In this document: in pieces, positions 16,439 to 28,325 of the stretch
How the letters are laid out: each line of letters starts with the position of its first letter
Numbering within the stretch: position 1 is the first letter of the stretch
Assembly: GCF_004135735.1 (NCBI RefSeq)
Contig: NZ_CP012670.1
Location: 2,294,001-2,358,000, forward strand
DNA: 64,000 nt
Direction of reading: 5' to 3'
From: Sorangium cellulosum
GTDB lineage: Bacteria > Myxococcota_A > Polyangia > Polyangiales > Polyangiaceae
Program-made: the position numbers and the translations under genes
The notes under the pieces: generated by a model
What the model was told of the DNA's origin: nothing
Database searches by the model: none
What the model saw: only the letters and a program-made list of their open reading frames with translations

Positions 16439-17623
16439 TCAGAACGCGTTGTGCCCCGTCAGCGCGTTCCCCAGGATCAGACAGTGCACCTCGTCGGTGC
16501 CCTCGTAGGTATACACGCTCTCCAGGTTGAGCATGTGCCGCACGACCGGGTAATCGAGCAGGATGCCGTTCGCGCCGAGCACGCCGCGCGCGGTCCTCGC
16601 GATCTTGAGCGCCCAGCCCACGTTGTTGCGCTTGCACAGCGACACCTGCACCGGGCTGATCCCGCCCGCGTCCTTCTGCCGCGCGAAATGCAGCGCCATG
16701 ATCTGCCCCTTCGCGATCTCGGACGCCATCTCCACGAGCTCCGCTTGGATGAGCTGCCGCGAGGCGATCGGCTGCCCGAACTGGACCCGCTCCCGCGCAT
16801 AGGACACCGCCGTCTCGTAGCAGGCGCGGGCGGCGCCCAGCGCGCCCCACGCGATGCCGAAGCGCGCCTGCGTGAGGCAGCTCAAGGGGCCCTTCAGGCC
16901 GACCACGCCGGGCAGCACGTTCTCCTCCGGGACCCGCACCTCGTTCAGCACGATCTCGCCGGTCGGGCTCGCGCGCAGGCTCATCTTGCCGTGGATGAGC
17001 GGCGTCTCCAGCCCCTTCATCCCCCGCTCCACCACGAAGCCGCGGATCGACTCGGCCCCTCCGTCATCCACCTTCGCCCAGACCACGCAGAGGTCCGCGA
17101 TGGGCGCGCTCGTGATCCACATCTTCGTGCCCGTCAGCACGTACGAGCTCCCGTCCTTGCGGGCGCGCGTCTTCATCGAGCTCGGATCCGAGCCGCTGTC
17201 GGGCTCCGTCAGCCCGAAACAGCCGATCAGCTCGGCCGCCGCCATCCTCGGGAGCCAGCGCTCCTTCTGCGCCTCGGAGCCGAATTTCCAGATCGGATAC
17301 ATCGCCAGCGAGCCCTGGACGCTCACGAAGCTGCGCAGGCCGCTGTCGCCGTACTCGAGCTCCTGCAGCGCGAGCCCGTAGGCGACCGAGTTCATGCCCG
17401 CGCAGCCGTGGCCGGTCAGCGAGCCGCCGAGCAGGCCGAGCGCGGCGATCTCGGGGATCAGGTCGGTCGCGAACTCCTCGCGGGCGAACAGGTCCGCGGC
17501 GCGCGGCAGGTAGCGCTCGCGCACGAAGCGGCGGACGGAGTCGCGGACCATGCGCTCCTCGTCGGAGAGCAGCGGATCGATCGCCATGAGCTGATCGAGC
17601 GAGAGGGGCTCCGGGGTGGCCAT
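16439..17623 (-). CDS. gcdH: Glutaryl-CoA dehydrogenase (acyl-CoA dehydrogenase family)
   Basis: 394 aa from ATG 17623. It oxidises and decarboxylates glutaryl-CoA to crotonyl-CoA in lysine/tryptophan or benzoyl-CoA catabolism, using FAD. Diagnostic features are GDSGLRSFVSVQGSLAMYPI near residue 90 (substrate-carboxylate Arg), FGLTEPDSGSDPSSM around 160, and the C-terminal YTYEGTDEVHCLILG with catalytic Glu374. That matches glutaryl-CoA dehydrogenases better than short-chain acyl-CoA dehydrogenases. It is monocistronic by position and convergent with rlmE. Confidence 0.87.
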   Translation of the reverse strand: MATPEPLSLDQLMAIDPLLSDEERMVRDSVRRFVRERYLPRAADLFAREEFATDLIPEIAALGLLGGSLTGHGCAGMNSVAYGLALQELEYGDSGLRSFVSVQGSLAMYPIWKFGSEAQKERWLPRMAAAELIGCFGLTEPDSGSDPSSMKTRARKDGSSYVLTGTKMWITSAPIADLCVVWAKVDDGGAESIRGFVVERGMKGLETPLIHGKMSLRASPTGEIVLNEVRVPEENVLPGVVGLKGPLSCLTQARFGIAWGALGAARACYETAVSYARERVQFGQPIASRQLIQAELVEMASEIAKGQIMALHFARQKDAGGISPVQVSLCKRNNVGWALKIARTARGVLGANGILLDYPVVRHMLNLESVYTYEGTDEVHCLILGNALTGHNAF

Positions 17624-17725
17624 GGGGCCAGCGTGTAGCGTGCCTGCGCACGGCAAGGAAGGGGCAGCGCCGGCGCGATCGGCGCGCGGGGGCCGGCCCA
17701 CGTTCGCCGCGCAGGAGCGGGCGGA

Positions 17726-19972
17726 TCACGGACGGATGGAGACGAGCGTGCCCTTCCGCAGCGAGAGCGCGGCGTGCCAGGCGGCCGGCACCTCGGGGGT
17801 CGTCCACTCGAACAGCCAGGCGGCGTCGAGCGGTGACATGTTCACGCAACCGTGGCTGCGCGGGGTGCCGAAGTCGTCGTGCCAGTACGCGGCGTGGAAC
17901 GCGAACCCCTCGGTGAAGTACTGGACGAACGGCACGTCGCGGAAGTCGAACGGATCCTCGTCCTCCTCGTCGCCATCCATCGTCACCGTCACGTGCTTCG
18001 TGTGGATGCGGAACAGCCCCTGGATCGTCGAGCGCGTCGTCTTCGGATCGCCGAGGCCGTCGGCCCCGGTCGAGACCAGCGTCACGTAGACCGGGCGGGT
18101 GCCTTCGTAGGCGACCAGGCTCTGCCGCTCGATGGAGACGTCGATCCATTTCTGGCCGCGCGCCGCCCACGCGGGCGCCCGGGGGAGCGGATCCACGCGC
18201 ACGACGTCGCCGGCGCGGACGAGCGCGCCGTCGCGCGCCTCGAGGTAGTCGACCCCGCCGAGCCGCCGGGTGGCGCCGGTCAGCGGGATCGCCTCGCGGA
18301 AGCGGAGCGGGGCGCGGGTGAAGCCGCCGCGCTTGCCCGGGACCAGGCGCGCGGCGTGGCGGCGCTTCGCGAAGGCCACGGGGAGCGTGACGTCCGCCTC
18401 GAGCTTCAGCCCGGAGAAGGCGCTCGGCCGGATGACCCGGGTGCGGTCGAGCGGCAGGACGGCGAGATCGGTGGTCAGGCCGAAGCGGCGGCCGTCGTGG
18501 TCGAAGGTCGAGAGCAGCGCGAAGCCGGAGCGCGTCCGGGCGCGGCCGAGGACGAGCGCGTCGGGCGCCCGGCGGTCGCCGGCGAGGCCGGGCGCGGGCC
18601 GGCCATAGAGCAGGACCGAGGGCATGGGGTCCGGGGGCGGCGGCGCCACGAAGTCCGGCGCGCGCGCGGCGGTCGCGGCGCGGAGCAGGTGCGCGCCGAG
18701 ATCGGGCTCGGCGCTCCGCTGCTCGTCCTCGCTCGGCAGGCGCACGTAGAGCGTCGGGGTGGGGGAGCGCGACATCACGTAGACATAAGGTAGGCCGTTG
18801 AGCCAGGCCGCGCGCTCAGCGTCCGGCGAGGCGGGGGCGGCCGCCGGGGCCGAGTCCGGCGAGGCGGGGGCCGCGTCGTGCGAGGTGGGGGCCGAGTCCG
18901 GCGAGGCGGGGGCCGCGTCGTGCGAGGCGGGGGCCGAGTCCGGCGAGGCGGGGGCCGAGTCCGGCGAGGCGGGGGCCGAGTCCGGCGAGGCGGGGGCCGC
19001 GTCGTGCGAGGCGGGGGCCGAGTCCGGCGAGGCGGGGGCCGAGTCCGGCGAGGCGGGGGCCGAGTCCGGCGAGGCGGGGACGAGAGCCCCGACGGGGGCC
19101 GCGTCCATCACGGCGGCGGGCAGCGCCCCTCGGTCTGCCTCGGGCGATGCGGGGACGAGCGCCCCGACGGGGGCCGCGTCCATCACGGCGGCGGGCAGCG
19201 CCGCGCGGTCCGCATCCGGCGAGGCGGGGACGGTCAGCGCTGCGAGGCGGGCCTCGGGGGCCGCGTCCGGCGCGCTCTGCGCGGCCTCGCCGCGGGGCTC
19301 CGGCAACGCGGGCGAGGCGGCCCTGGCGAAGCGGCGCACCGGGCGGCGCGACGAGGCCTCGACCGCGAGGTCGTGGATGTCGAGCGTCGCGCTGGCGCCG
19401 ATGCACACGTAGCCGTTCGGCTCGATGCGGTACCAGCCCCCGCCGCACGACTTCCTGCCGGACGGCTCCGGACGGCGCGGCACCACGGCGCCGGCGCGCA
19501 GATAGCCGATGCGCCGGCTGGTCCAGCTCGGCTCGGCGAAGATCCAGGTCTCCCTGGCGATGCTCGCGAGCTCGTGGACCTCCTCTTCCGGCGTCTGCGG
19601 GGCGACCGGGGGCGGATCGAGCTTGGGCAGCTCGTCCGAGCCGTCGTCGACGAGCTGCGGCGGCAGCGCCGGCACGGCGAGCGGGTCGACGCCCGGCGCC
19701 GCCAGGTCTGCGGCCGGATCCTCGGCCGGATCCATCGTGGCGCTCGCGCCGGGCGGCCCCGCGTCCCCTGCTGGATCCTCGGCGGTCGCCGGCTCCGCGG
19801 CGGTCGCCGGGTCCGCGAGGGGCGGCGCCGCCATGCCGAGCGGCGCGGTCACCGCGGAGGCGGGCGCGGGCGCAGAGGAGATTGCCGGGGGTTCGGGCGC
19901 CGGGCGCTGGCAGCTCACGCCGAGCGCGGAGAGCGCAATCGCCGGCAGCAGGAGGACGCCTCGCACGCGCAT
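17726..19972 (-). CDS. L,D-transpeptidase (YkuD) lipoprotein with long repeat-rich spacer
   Basis: 748 aa. ATG 19972 begins a clean lipoprotein signal (MRVRGVLLL...ALGVSC). Residues 25-110 are Ala/Pro-rich. At about 140-200 an SH3-like region (WIFAEPSWTSRRIGYLRAGAVV) is followed by GWYRIEPNGYVCIG. Tandem ASPDSAP heptapeptides fill about 300-385. The C-terminal 140 residues are a YkuD domain with WIDVSIERQSLVAYEG and the catalytic SHGCVN motif (His707, Cys709). YkuD enzymes form 3-3 peptidoglycan cross-links or attach lipoproteins to peptidoglycan. The repeat spacer probably lets a membrane-anchored enzyme reach the wall. Confidence 0.85.
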   Translation of the reverse strand: MRVRGVLLLPAIALSALGVSCQRPAPEPPAISSAPAPASAVTAPLGMAAPPLADPATAAEPATAEDPAGDAGPPGASATMDPAEDPAADLAAPGVDPLAVPALPPQLVDDGSDELPKLDPPPVAPQTPEEEVHELASIARETWIFAEPSWTSRRIGYLRAGAVVPRRPEPSGRKSCGGGWYRIEPNGYVCIGASATLDIHDLAVEASSRRPVRRFARAASPALPEPRGEAAQSAPDAAPEARLAALTVPASPDADRAALPAAVMDAAPVGALVPASPEADRGALPAAVMDAAPVGALVPASPDSAPASPDSAPASPDSAPASHDAAPASPDSAPASPDSAPASPDSAPASHDAAPASPDSAPTSHDAAPASPDSAPAAAPASPDAERAAWLNGLPYVYVMSRSPTPTLYVRLPSEDEQRSAEPDLGAHLLRAATAARAPDFVAPPPPDPMPSVLLYGRPAPGLAGDRRAPDALVLGRARTRSGFALLSTFDHDGRRFGLTTDLAVLPLDRTRVIRPSAFSGLKLEADVTLPVAFAKRRHAARLVPGKRGGFTRAPLRFREAIPLTGATRRLGGVDYLEARDGALVRAGDVVRVDPLPRAPAWAARGQKWIDVSIERQSLVAYEGTRPVYVTLVSTGADGLGDPKTTRSTIQGLFRIHTKHVTVTMDGDEEDEDPFDFRDVPFVQYFTEGFAFHAAYWHDDFGTPRSHGCVNMSPLDAAWLFEWTTPEVPAAWHAALSLRKGTLVSIRP
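18828..19080 (-). repeat. 21-bp tandem repeats encoding ASPDSAP / ASHDAAP
   Basis: About twelve in-frame 21-bp units inside the L,D-transpeptidase gene. Two versions (GCCGAGTCCGGCGAGGCGGGG and its GCGTCGTGC variant) alternate in blocks, which implies amplification of multi-unit segments. Length polymorphism between strains is expected. Confidence 0.85.
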
Positions 19973-20045
19973 GGAGAAACGCGCGTACCAGGAGGCGTGG
20001 GCGCGGGCCAAGTTCGAGGAGCGCTGCGCGCAGGGCGCGGGCCGA

Positions 20046-20153
20046 GACGCGAGCGGCGCGTCGGCGGGAGGCGACGCGAGCGGCGCGTCGGCGGGAGGCG
20101 ACGCGAGCGGCGCGTCGGCGGGAGGCGACGCGAGCGGCGCGTCGGCGGGAGGC
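20046..20153. repeat. Four exact 27-bp tandem repeats upstream of the L,D-transpeptidase
   Basis: Copies at 20046-20072, 20073-20099, 20100-20126 and 20127-20153 are identical and begin GACGCGAGCGGCGCG. They lie 74-181 bp upstream of the transpeptidase ATG, between it and the end of the next gene. An in-frame reading would add ADAPLASPP units before the signal peptide. I reject that because it would bury the signal peptide. Confidence 0.85.
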
Positions 20154-20250
20154 GCTGGCCACGGAGGCCGGGAGCGCCCGTGGGGGCCCCGGTGTGGAGG
20201 CGGGCGCGCCTGTCCGCGCCCGCCCCGCCTCCGGCGCACGGGGCTTCAGC

Positions 20251-22173
20251 TCACAGATCGCGCGCGCACATGGCGCCCACGTAGTAGCGGCGCGCGTCCG
20301 TCGCGTACGAGGCGCGGAACGTGGTCGTCTGCTTGAATGCGGCGGCCAGGAAGCTCCCGCCGTGCATGGCGCGGGCGACGGAGTTGTTGTCGAGCCGCGA
20401 GCAGTCGGTGCAGGACGGCAGCAGGCTGTAGTTGTCGGCGCCGTCGCGGGTGGCCTTGTACACGTTACCGGCCAGGTCCATGTGACCCCAGCGCCCGGCC
20501 CCGCTCGGAAAGCTGCCGACCGCGGTGATGTCCGTGGGGGCGCACGGGTAGTTCGAGAAATCGTAATCGTGGAGGCAGGTCCCCCCGACGGAGCCGTCGC
20601 CCTGGCAGCACCAGGAGGCGTATCGAGCGACATCGGTGGAGCCGTCCTCGTTGACGGCGAGCATGTCCTCGACGCTCTCGCCGCCCCACGGATACAGGCG
20701 TTGCTCGCTGCCCCCGGCGGAGGCGTAGTTCAGCTCCGCCTGGGTCGGCAGCCGGCCGCCGTCCCACGCGCAGAACCCGAACAGCTCGAGCCATGTCGCG
20801 CACACGATGGGCTTGTTCTCCTTGCCTGCTGGATCGTCGCTCCAGGTGGACCAGTACTCGTCGCCGCAGTCGGCGAGCGCCTTCGTGAGCACCGCCGTGT
20901 CGCCCGCAAGCATCGAGTTCCACGACGGATCCCAGCCGCTGTTCGGGATCTTCGGGTGGGCGCCCGTGCCGGCGGGCGGCGGGTTGAGCTGCGTCGGACC
21001 GCCGGTCATCTCGATATAACGCCGGAAGCGCCCGACCGTGATCAGGTACTTGTCGAGAGAGAAGCTGCTGATCGTCGCCGGATAGCTCGCGTCGTTGAGC
21101 CGGTTGAACGTGCCGCCCGGGACTGGCAGCGTCGAGCAGCAATCGTCGTTGCCGTCAGCGCCGCAGTTGTCGCCTGCGCCCGGCGTGTTGCCGGCGCAGC
21201 TGATGGGCAGCCCGGGCACCCCGCCGCCACCGCCACCGCTCGCGCCGCCTGAGCCGCCGGCGCCACCTGAGCCGCCGGAGCCGGTCGCGTCGCCCGAGCC
21301 GCCGGAGCCGGTCGCGTCGCCCGAGCCGCCGGCGCCGCCCTCGCTGTCCCCGCCGCCGGAGCCGGTCGCGTCGCCCGAGCCGCCGGCGCCGCCCTCGCTG
21401 TCCCCGCCGCCGGAGCCGGTCGCGTCGCCCGAGCCGCCGGAGCCGGTCGCGTCGCCCGAGCCGCCCGAGCCTGACGTGGAGGCGCCGGTCGTGCTCGCGG
21501 AGGAGCCGGATCCCGTCGCATCGTCATAACAGACGTACAGAAATGGCTGCTGTGACTCGTCCGCGATTTCGCTCGTTCTGAACTGGGAGCGGTTCGCGTC
21601 CTGCTCGAACAGGATGCCGTGGTTCGGGACGGTCCCGTCGACCCAGCGCTGCACGAGCGCCGTGAGGTCGATCGTGTACCGGCCGGGACCTGTCACCGTG
21701 AAGTCGGCCTCGACATCGCCCTTGGCCGCCTGGTGGGAACTCCAGTTGACCGTGGTCTCCTGCCAGGCCGCCGTGATCGGGCGCACGCGCATCACGTCGT
21801 TCCCCGGGAGCACGACGTACTTGATGTAGACGGAGAGATCCGCCGAGGTGATCGTGGCTCCGGCGGGGATCTGCGAGAGGTCGGCCTCCAGCATCGCGTA
21901 CTGCAGGTTGCCTGACGAATGGAGGCCGGCATACATGTCCGGTCCCGTGCCAAGGTTGGCGGTGGGCATTCCTTGATGCAGGAATGCATCCTTCAAGGCC
22001 GCGGCTCCCCCGATCTGAACACACGCCTCCGCCGCGAGCCACGCCTCCTCGACCAGCTCGTCGCCGACGCCCGGCGCGTTGTTGCTGCACCCGGCGCCCG
22101 CCGCGCCGGATACGGCGGCGAGGGAGGCCAGGAGAAGATGCCGAGACCCTCTCACGAACGTGCGATTCCTCAT
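20251..22173 (-). CDS. Lipoprotein with DNRLRE domain, Gly/Ser repeat linker and SUMF1-like (FGE-sulfatase) domain
   Basis: 640 aa from ATG 22173, with GGAGAG upstream. The signal peptide ends near GAAGAGCSNN (lipoprotein). Residues about 45-215 form a DNRLRE-type surface beta-sandwich: DAFLHQGMPTANLGTGPDM, TITSADLSVYIKYV and NHGILFEQDA. A roughly 90-residue GSGGSGDATGSGGGDSEGG linker follows. The last 310 residues have the formylglycine-generating-enzyme fold: WDGGRLPTQAELNYASAGG, RLYPWGG, GHMDLAGNVYKAT and AMHGGSF. The usual C-terminal RGGSW and GFRCA with catalytic Cys are altered (HGGSF, VGAMCARDL), so it is probably a non-enzymatic surface or adhesion module. Confidence 0.8.
   Translation of the reverse strand: MRNRTFVRGSRHLLLASLAAVSGAAGAGCSNNAPGVGDELVEEAWLAAEACVQIGGAAALKDAFLHQGMPTANLGTGPDMYAGLHSSGNLQYAMLEADLSQIPAGATITSADLSVYIKYVVLPGNDVMRVRPITAAWQETTVNWSSHQAAKGDVEADFTVTGPGRYTIDLTALVQRWVDGTVPNHGILFEQDANRSQFRTSEIADESQQPFLYVCYDDATGSGSSASTTGASTSGSGGSGDATGSGGSGDATGSGGGDSEGGAGGSGDATGSGGGDSEGGAGGSGDATGSGGSGDATGSGGSGGAGGSGGASGGGGGGVPGLPISCAGNTPGAGDNCGADGNDDCCSTLPVPGGTFNRLNDASYPATISSFSLDKYLITVGRFRRYIEMTGGPTQLNPPPAGTGAHPKIPNSGWDPSWNSMLAGDTAVLTKALADCGDEYWSTWSDDPAGKENKPIVCATWLELFGFCAWDGGRLPTQAELNYASAGGSEQRLYPWGGESVEDMLAVNEDGSTDVARYASWCCQGDGSVGGTCLHDYDFSNYPCAPTDITAVGSFPSGAGRWGHMDLAGNVYKATRDGADNYSLLPSCTDCSRLDNNSVARAMHGGSFLAAAFKQTTTFRASYATDARRYYVGAMCARDL
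21220..21480 (-). repeat. In-frame Gly/Ser/Asp/Ala linker repeats
   Basis: Degenerate 18-24 bp units (GAGCCGCCGGAGCCGGTCGCG and variants) encode GSGDATGSGGSGDATG runs in the linker of the DNRLRE/SUMF1 lipoprotein. Two longer sub-blocks of about 66 bp are repeated intact. Confidence 0.75.
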
Positions 22174-22916
22174 GGTGCTCTCCGATCCGCGTCGTCGGGC
22201 GGGGTGCGCCCGCGAGGCCCGCTGTGATGCCGTCGCGCTGGAGCGCCAGAGAGCGCCCCTGCCAAGCTCCTCATCTGCCCGCGCGCCGTGAAGGATCAAC
22301 TCTGATCAGGTCAACGGTCGGATCGTTCTATTGGCGATCGGCGCACGAGGAAAACGATACCGTTTTACGGTCTCTCCCGGTTTACGTCAATTGTTAATCG
22401 GTGTTGTCGCGAAAAAGCTTCGCGGCTGGTCGCGGTTTGTTCGAATTGTGTTCGAGTGAAATCGTCCAATATCGCTCAGGCCGCTTGCGGCTGTCCAGCC
22501 CTCTCGCAGCGCGGACACCTGTACGGCGCGGCCCGGCGATGCCGCTCACGATCTCGCGCTCTGGCGCTCGTTCCCGCCCCGCTGCATCGCGCCGTCCAAT
22601 CGCCGGATTCACCCGTGAGCACAGGCCGTGGGAGCGGCCATGTCCGCTTCCGCCTACAAGGGCATCCAGCGGCCTACTCGCATGGCTGGCATGCCTGGAT
22701 CCTCATCTTCCGCCACCGACGCCGGCCACGCCGGCACCGCATCATCCATGACGCCCGGGGGACAGCGAATTTCGCAGGCCCGACGAGCCCCTGTTCGCCG
22801 CGCGGGGTGGGGACGGGCCGTGTCTGAGCCGAGGGGAGGATCTGTGCGAGGGTCGATCCGTGGAGCCGGCGTAGGCCGCCGTGAACTCCCTCCACGGCGG
22901 CCGCGCGGTTCATCTA
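22174..22916. other. Long intergenic region, AT-richer core
   Basis: 743 bp upstream of the SUMF1-like lipoprotein gene and downstream of the creatininase gene, so it should hold the leftward promoter. About 22300-22480 is much less GC-rich than the rest of the window. It contains an inverted repeat AAAACG-ATAC-CGTTTT (22351-22366), a plausible operator or promoter element. Short frames in 22394-22913 lack ribosome-binding sites and typical codon bias. No gene is called. Confidence 0.5.
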
Positions 22917-23720
22917 CTACCCGCGCCCGCGCTCCCCGTCGTGGGCCGCCGCCGCGCCCGCCGCGAGCCCCTCCTCGACCTCCGTGACGATCATCGTCGC
23001 GAGCTGATCGAGCAGCGCGCGCCCCTCGTCCTCGGAGGCCTCGCGCGGAGCCCCGGTATACGCGGCCTCCATGCCCAGCGCGCGGAAGCTCGTCCCCCCC
23101 GCCTTGATCCCCTCCGACAGGCTCACGGCGAGATCCGGCAGCGCCCGCGCGACGTCCCGCCGGACGAGCCCAGGCGCGGCCGCGAGGACCAGCGACGTCT
23201 CGTACCGGCCCGCGTGGCACGCGCCGCTCCGGAACTCGTCCGAGAGCGTCCGCGCCCAGCGCCGCGAGAGCGGGCACGCCACCGAGGCGCGCCCCGGGGG
23301 CAGCCCGGCGACCGCCGCGCGCACGGCGCGGTCGTGCTCCGGCTCGAGGTGGTTGTTGATGAAGCCGACGTGCGACAGCCCCGCCGACAGGTAGGCCTCC
23401 GCGACCGCGCGCAAGAAGGCGGTGAGCGCCGGCGCCGGGATCGAGATCGCGCCCGCGAAGCCCGCCGCGAAATCGGTCACGCCGTAACCGACCGGCGGCG
23501 CGAGCAGCGCGGCGACGCCCCGCTCCCGCAGCCGCCGGCACGCCCGCTCGGCCGCGGCCTCGCTGATGAGCGTGTCCGTGCCGAGCGGCAGGTGCGGGCC
23601 GTGCGGCTCGACCGATCCGACCGGCACCAGCGCCACGCTCGGGCCCCCGGCGGAGAGGATCCCGGCGAGCTCCTCCGTCGTCAGCTCGGCGAGGCGCGGC
23701 GCGTCCTGCACGGCCGTCAC
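22917..23720 (-). CDS. Creatininase-family amidohydrolase
   Basis: 267 aa from GTG 23720, overlapping the ligase stop as GTGA. Creatininase-family proteins are binuclear metal hydrolases acting on cyclic amides, formamides or peptides. The N-terminal metal motif is clear: VGSVEPHGPHLPLGTD (around residues 38-53) supplies Glu, His and Asp. The second motif is FINNHLEPEHDRAV, instead of the usual NGHGGN; it keeps a His and nearby Glu. It is the last gene of the eight-gene catabolic operon, so it may open a ring lactam or amide late in that pathway. Substrate unknown. Confidence 0.8.
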   Translation of the reverse strand: MTAVQDAPRLAELTTEELAGILSAGGPSVALVPVGSVEPHGPHLPLGTDTLISEAAAERACRRLRERGVAALLAPPVGYGVTDFAAGFAGAISIPAPALTAFLRAVAEAYLSAGLSHVGFINNHLEPEHDRAVRAAVAGLPPGRASVACPLSRRWARTLSDEFRSGACHAGRYETSLVLAAAPGLVRRDVARALPDLAVSLSEGIKAGGTSFRALGMEAAYTGAPREASEDEGRALLDQLATMIVTEVEEGLAAGAAAAHDGERGRG

Positions 23721-25410
23721 CGGCCCGCCGGGCCCTCGCCGGCGGCCTCGCGCTGCCGCAGCGCCTTGCGGTCGACCTTCCCGCGGTCGTTCCGGGGCAC
23801 GTCGTCGACGAAGACGATCCACCGCGGGTACTTGTGCTTGCTCAGCCGGTCCTTCACGAACGCCTTGAGCTCGTCGGCGAGCGCGGCCTGCCCCTCCGCC
23901 GTGGCGACGCGGGCGCGCGCGTCGTCGCGGACCACGACGAACGCCTTCGGCTTCACGAGGCCCCCGTCCTCGGCCCCGATCACCGCGGCCAGGCCGACGG
24001 CCGGGTGCTCGGTGAGGCACTCCTCGACCTCCACCGGCGCGACCCACACGCCGCCCACCTTGAGCAGCTCGTCGGCCCGCCCGCTGAACCAGAGGTACCC
24101 GTCCGCGTCCTTGCGGAAGAGATCGCCCGTGCGGCACCAGTGCCCGTGAAACGTGCCCCAGCTCTTCTCGCGATCCTGGAAGTAGCCGAGCGCGACCGAG
24201 TCGCCCTTCACCCACATCACGCCGGTCTCGCCGGGCTCGAGCTCGGGCGCGCCCGGCCCGGCCGCGTCCGAGGCGAGGACCTTGATCGTGTACCCCTCGA
24301 CCGCGCGGCCGAGCGACCCGGGGCGCACGTCGCCGGGGCGGTTCGAGCAGTAGATGTGGAACATCTCCGCGGAGCCGATGCCGTCGTAGACGTCGGCGTG
24401 GAACCGCGCGCGGAAGCGCTCGAGCAGCGCCGGCGGGAGCGCCTCGCCCGCGGACAGGTGAAAGCGCACGCTGGAGAGGTCGAGGCGCGGCTCGCCGCGC
24501 GCGGCGCGGGCGTCGTCGTGGTCGAGCAGCTTGCCCATCATCGTCGGGACGTTCGTGACCACCGTGGGGCGGTAGCGCTCGATGGTGCGCGCGAGCGACT
24601 CGGGCGTGGGCCGCTCCACGAACAGGCCCGCCGTCGCGCCGACCGCGAACGGGAACAGCAGGTTCGTGCCCGTAGCGTAGCCGAAGAAGAGGCGCGGCAC
24701 CGAGACGGTGATGTCGTCCTCGCGGTAGCCCACCGTCGCCTTGGCGTAACACTCGGTGTTGAACGCGAAGTCGCGGTGCGCGTGGATCGCCGCCTTGCTC
24801 TTGCCGGTCGAGCCCGACGTGAACAGCCAGATCGCGGCGTCGTCGCGCCGCGTGGGGCGGGGGCCCGAGAGGCCGCTCTTCGGCCCGAGCGCGGTGCGCC
24901 CCATCGTGAGCGCGCTGCGGAGCGACACCGCCCTCAGCGCATCCAGGGCCGGCGGGACGGCGATGTCGGCCTCGACGTCGCCCCCGGTCACGACCTCCGG
25001 CACGAGCACCAGCGTCCGGAGGTCCGCGGCGGCGAGCGTGTCCGCGATCGCCTCGGCCACGCGCGGGAGCGTGATGACCGCCGCCGCGCGCGTGTACTCG
25101 ACGAGGTACGCGAGATCGGCCGCGGGCGCCTCGGGGTTGCCCATGGCCACGACGGCGCCGTGGTGGAGCGCCGCGAAGAAGGCCCAGACGAACGCGGGCG
25201 AGTCGTGCAGCAAGAGGAGCACCCGCTGCTCGGGCGCCACGTCCTCGAGGGCGAGGTGGGCGCGGAGCCGCTGGACCCTCTCGGCGACGTCGGCGTAGGT
25301 GTGCCGCTGATCCCCGAAGAGCAAGGCGGTCTTCTGGCCTCGCCCCTCGCGCAGGCGATCGAACAGGTAGTAGTCGGCGAGGTTGAAGTGTTCGGGGAAT
25401 GTCGGCGGGA

Positions 25411-25414
<4 letters not shown>
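23717..25414 (-). CDS. Benzoate-CoA ligase-like acyl-CoA synthetase
   Basis: 565 aa from ATG 25414, overlapping the upstream stop as ATGA. This ANL enzyme would activate a carboxylic acid to its CoA thioester via an adenylate. The P-loop is LFTSGSTGKSKAAIHAH. The segment PRLFFGYATGTNLLFPFAVGA closely matches the benzoate/2-aminobenzoate-CoA ligase subfamily. YDGIGSAEMFHIY and WCRTGDLFRKDADGYLWFSGRADELLKVGG are the A5 and A7/A8 motifs, and the catalytic Lys is in RNDRGKVDRKAL near the end. I infer an aromatic acid substrate, perhaps amino-substituted given RidA in the operon. Confidence 0.85.
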
Positions 25415-26997
<1,583 letters not shown>

Positions 26998-26999
26998 GG

Positions 27000-28321
<1,322 letters not shown>

Positions 28322-28325
<4 letters not shown>

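Noticed and set aside
18828..19080. CRISPR-like array
   Set aside because: In-frame coding repeats of seven residues inside a clear L,D-transpeptidase gene.
19972..20239. Upstream start for the L,D-transpeptidase including ADAPLASPP repeats
   Set aside because: It would place 89 residues before a complete lipoprotein signal peptide.
20251..22173. Active formylglycine-generating enzyme
   Set aside because: The C-terminal catalytic Cys motif is missing; only the fold is supported.
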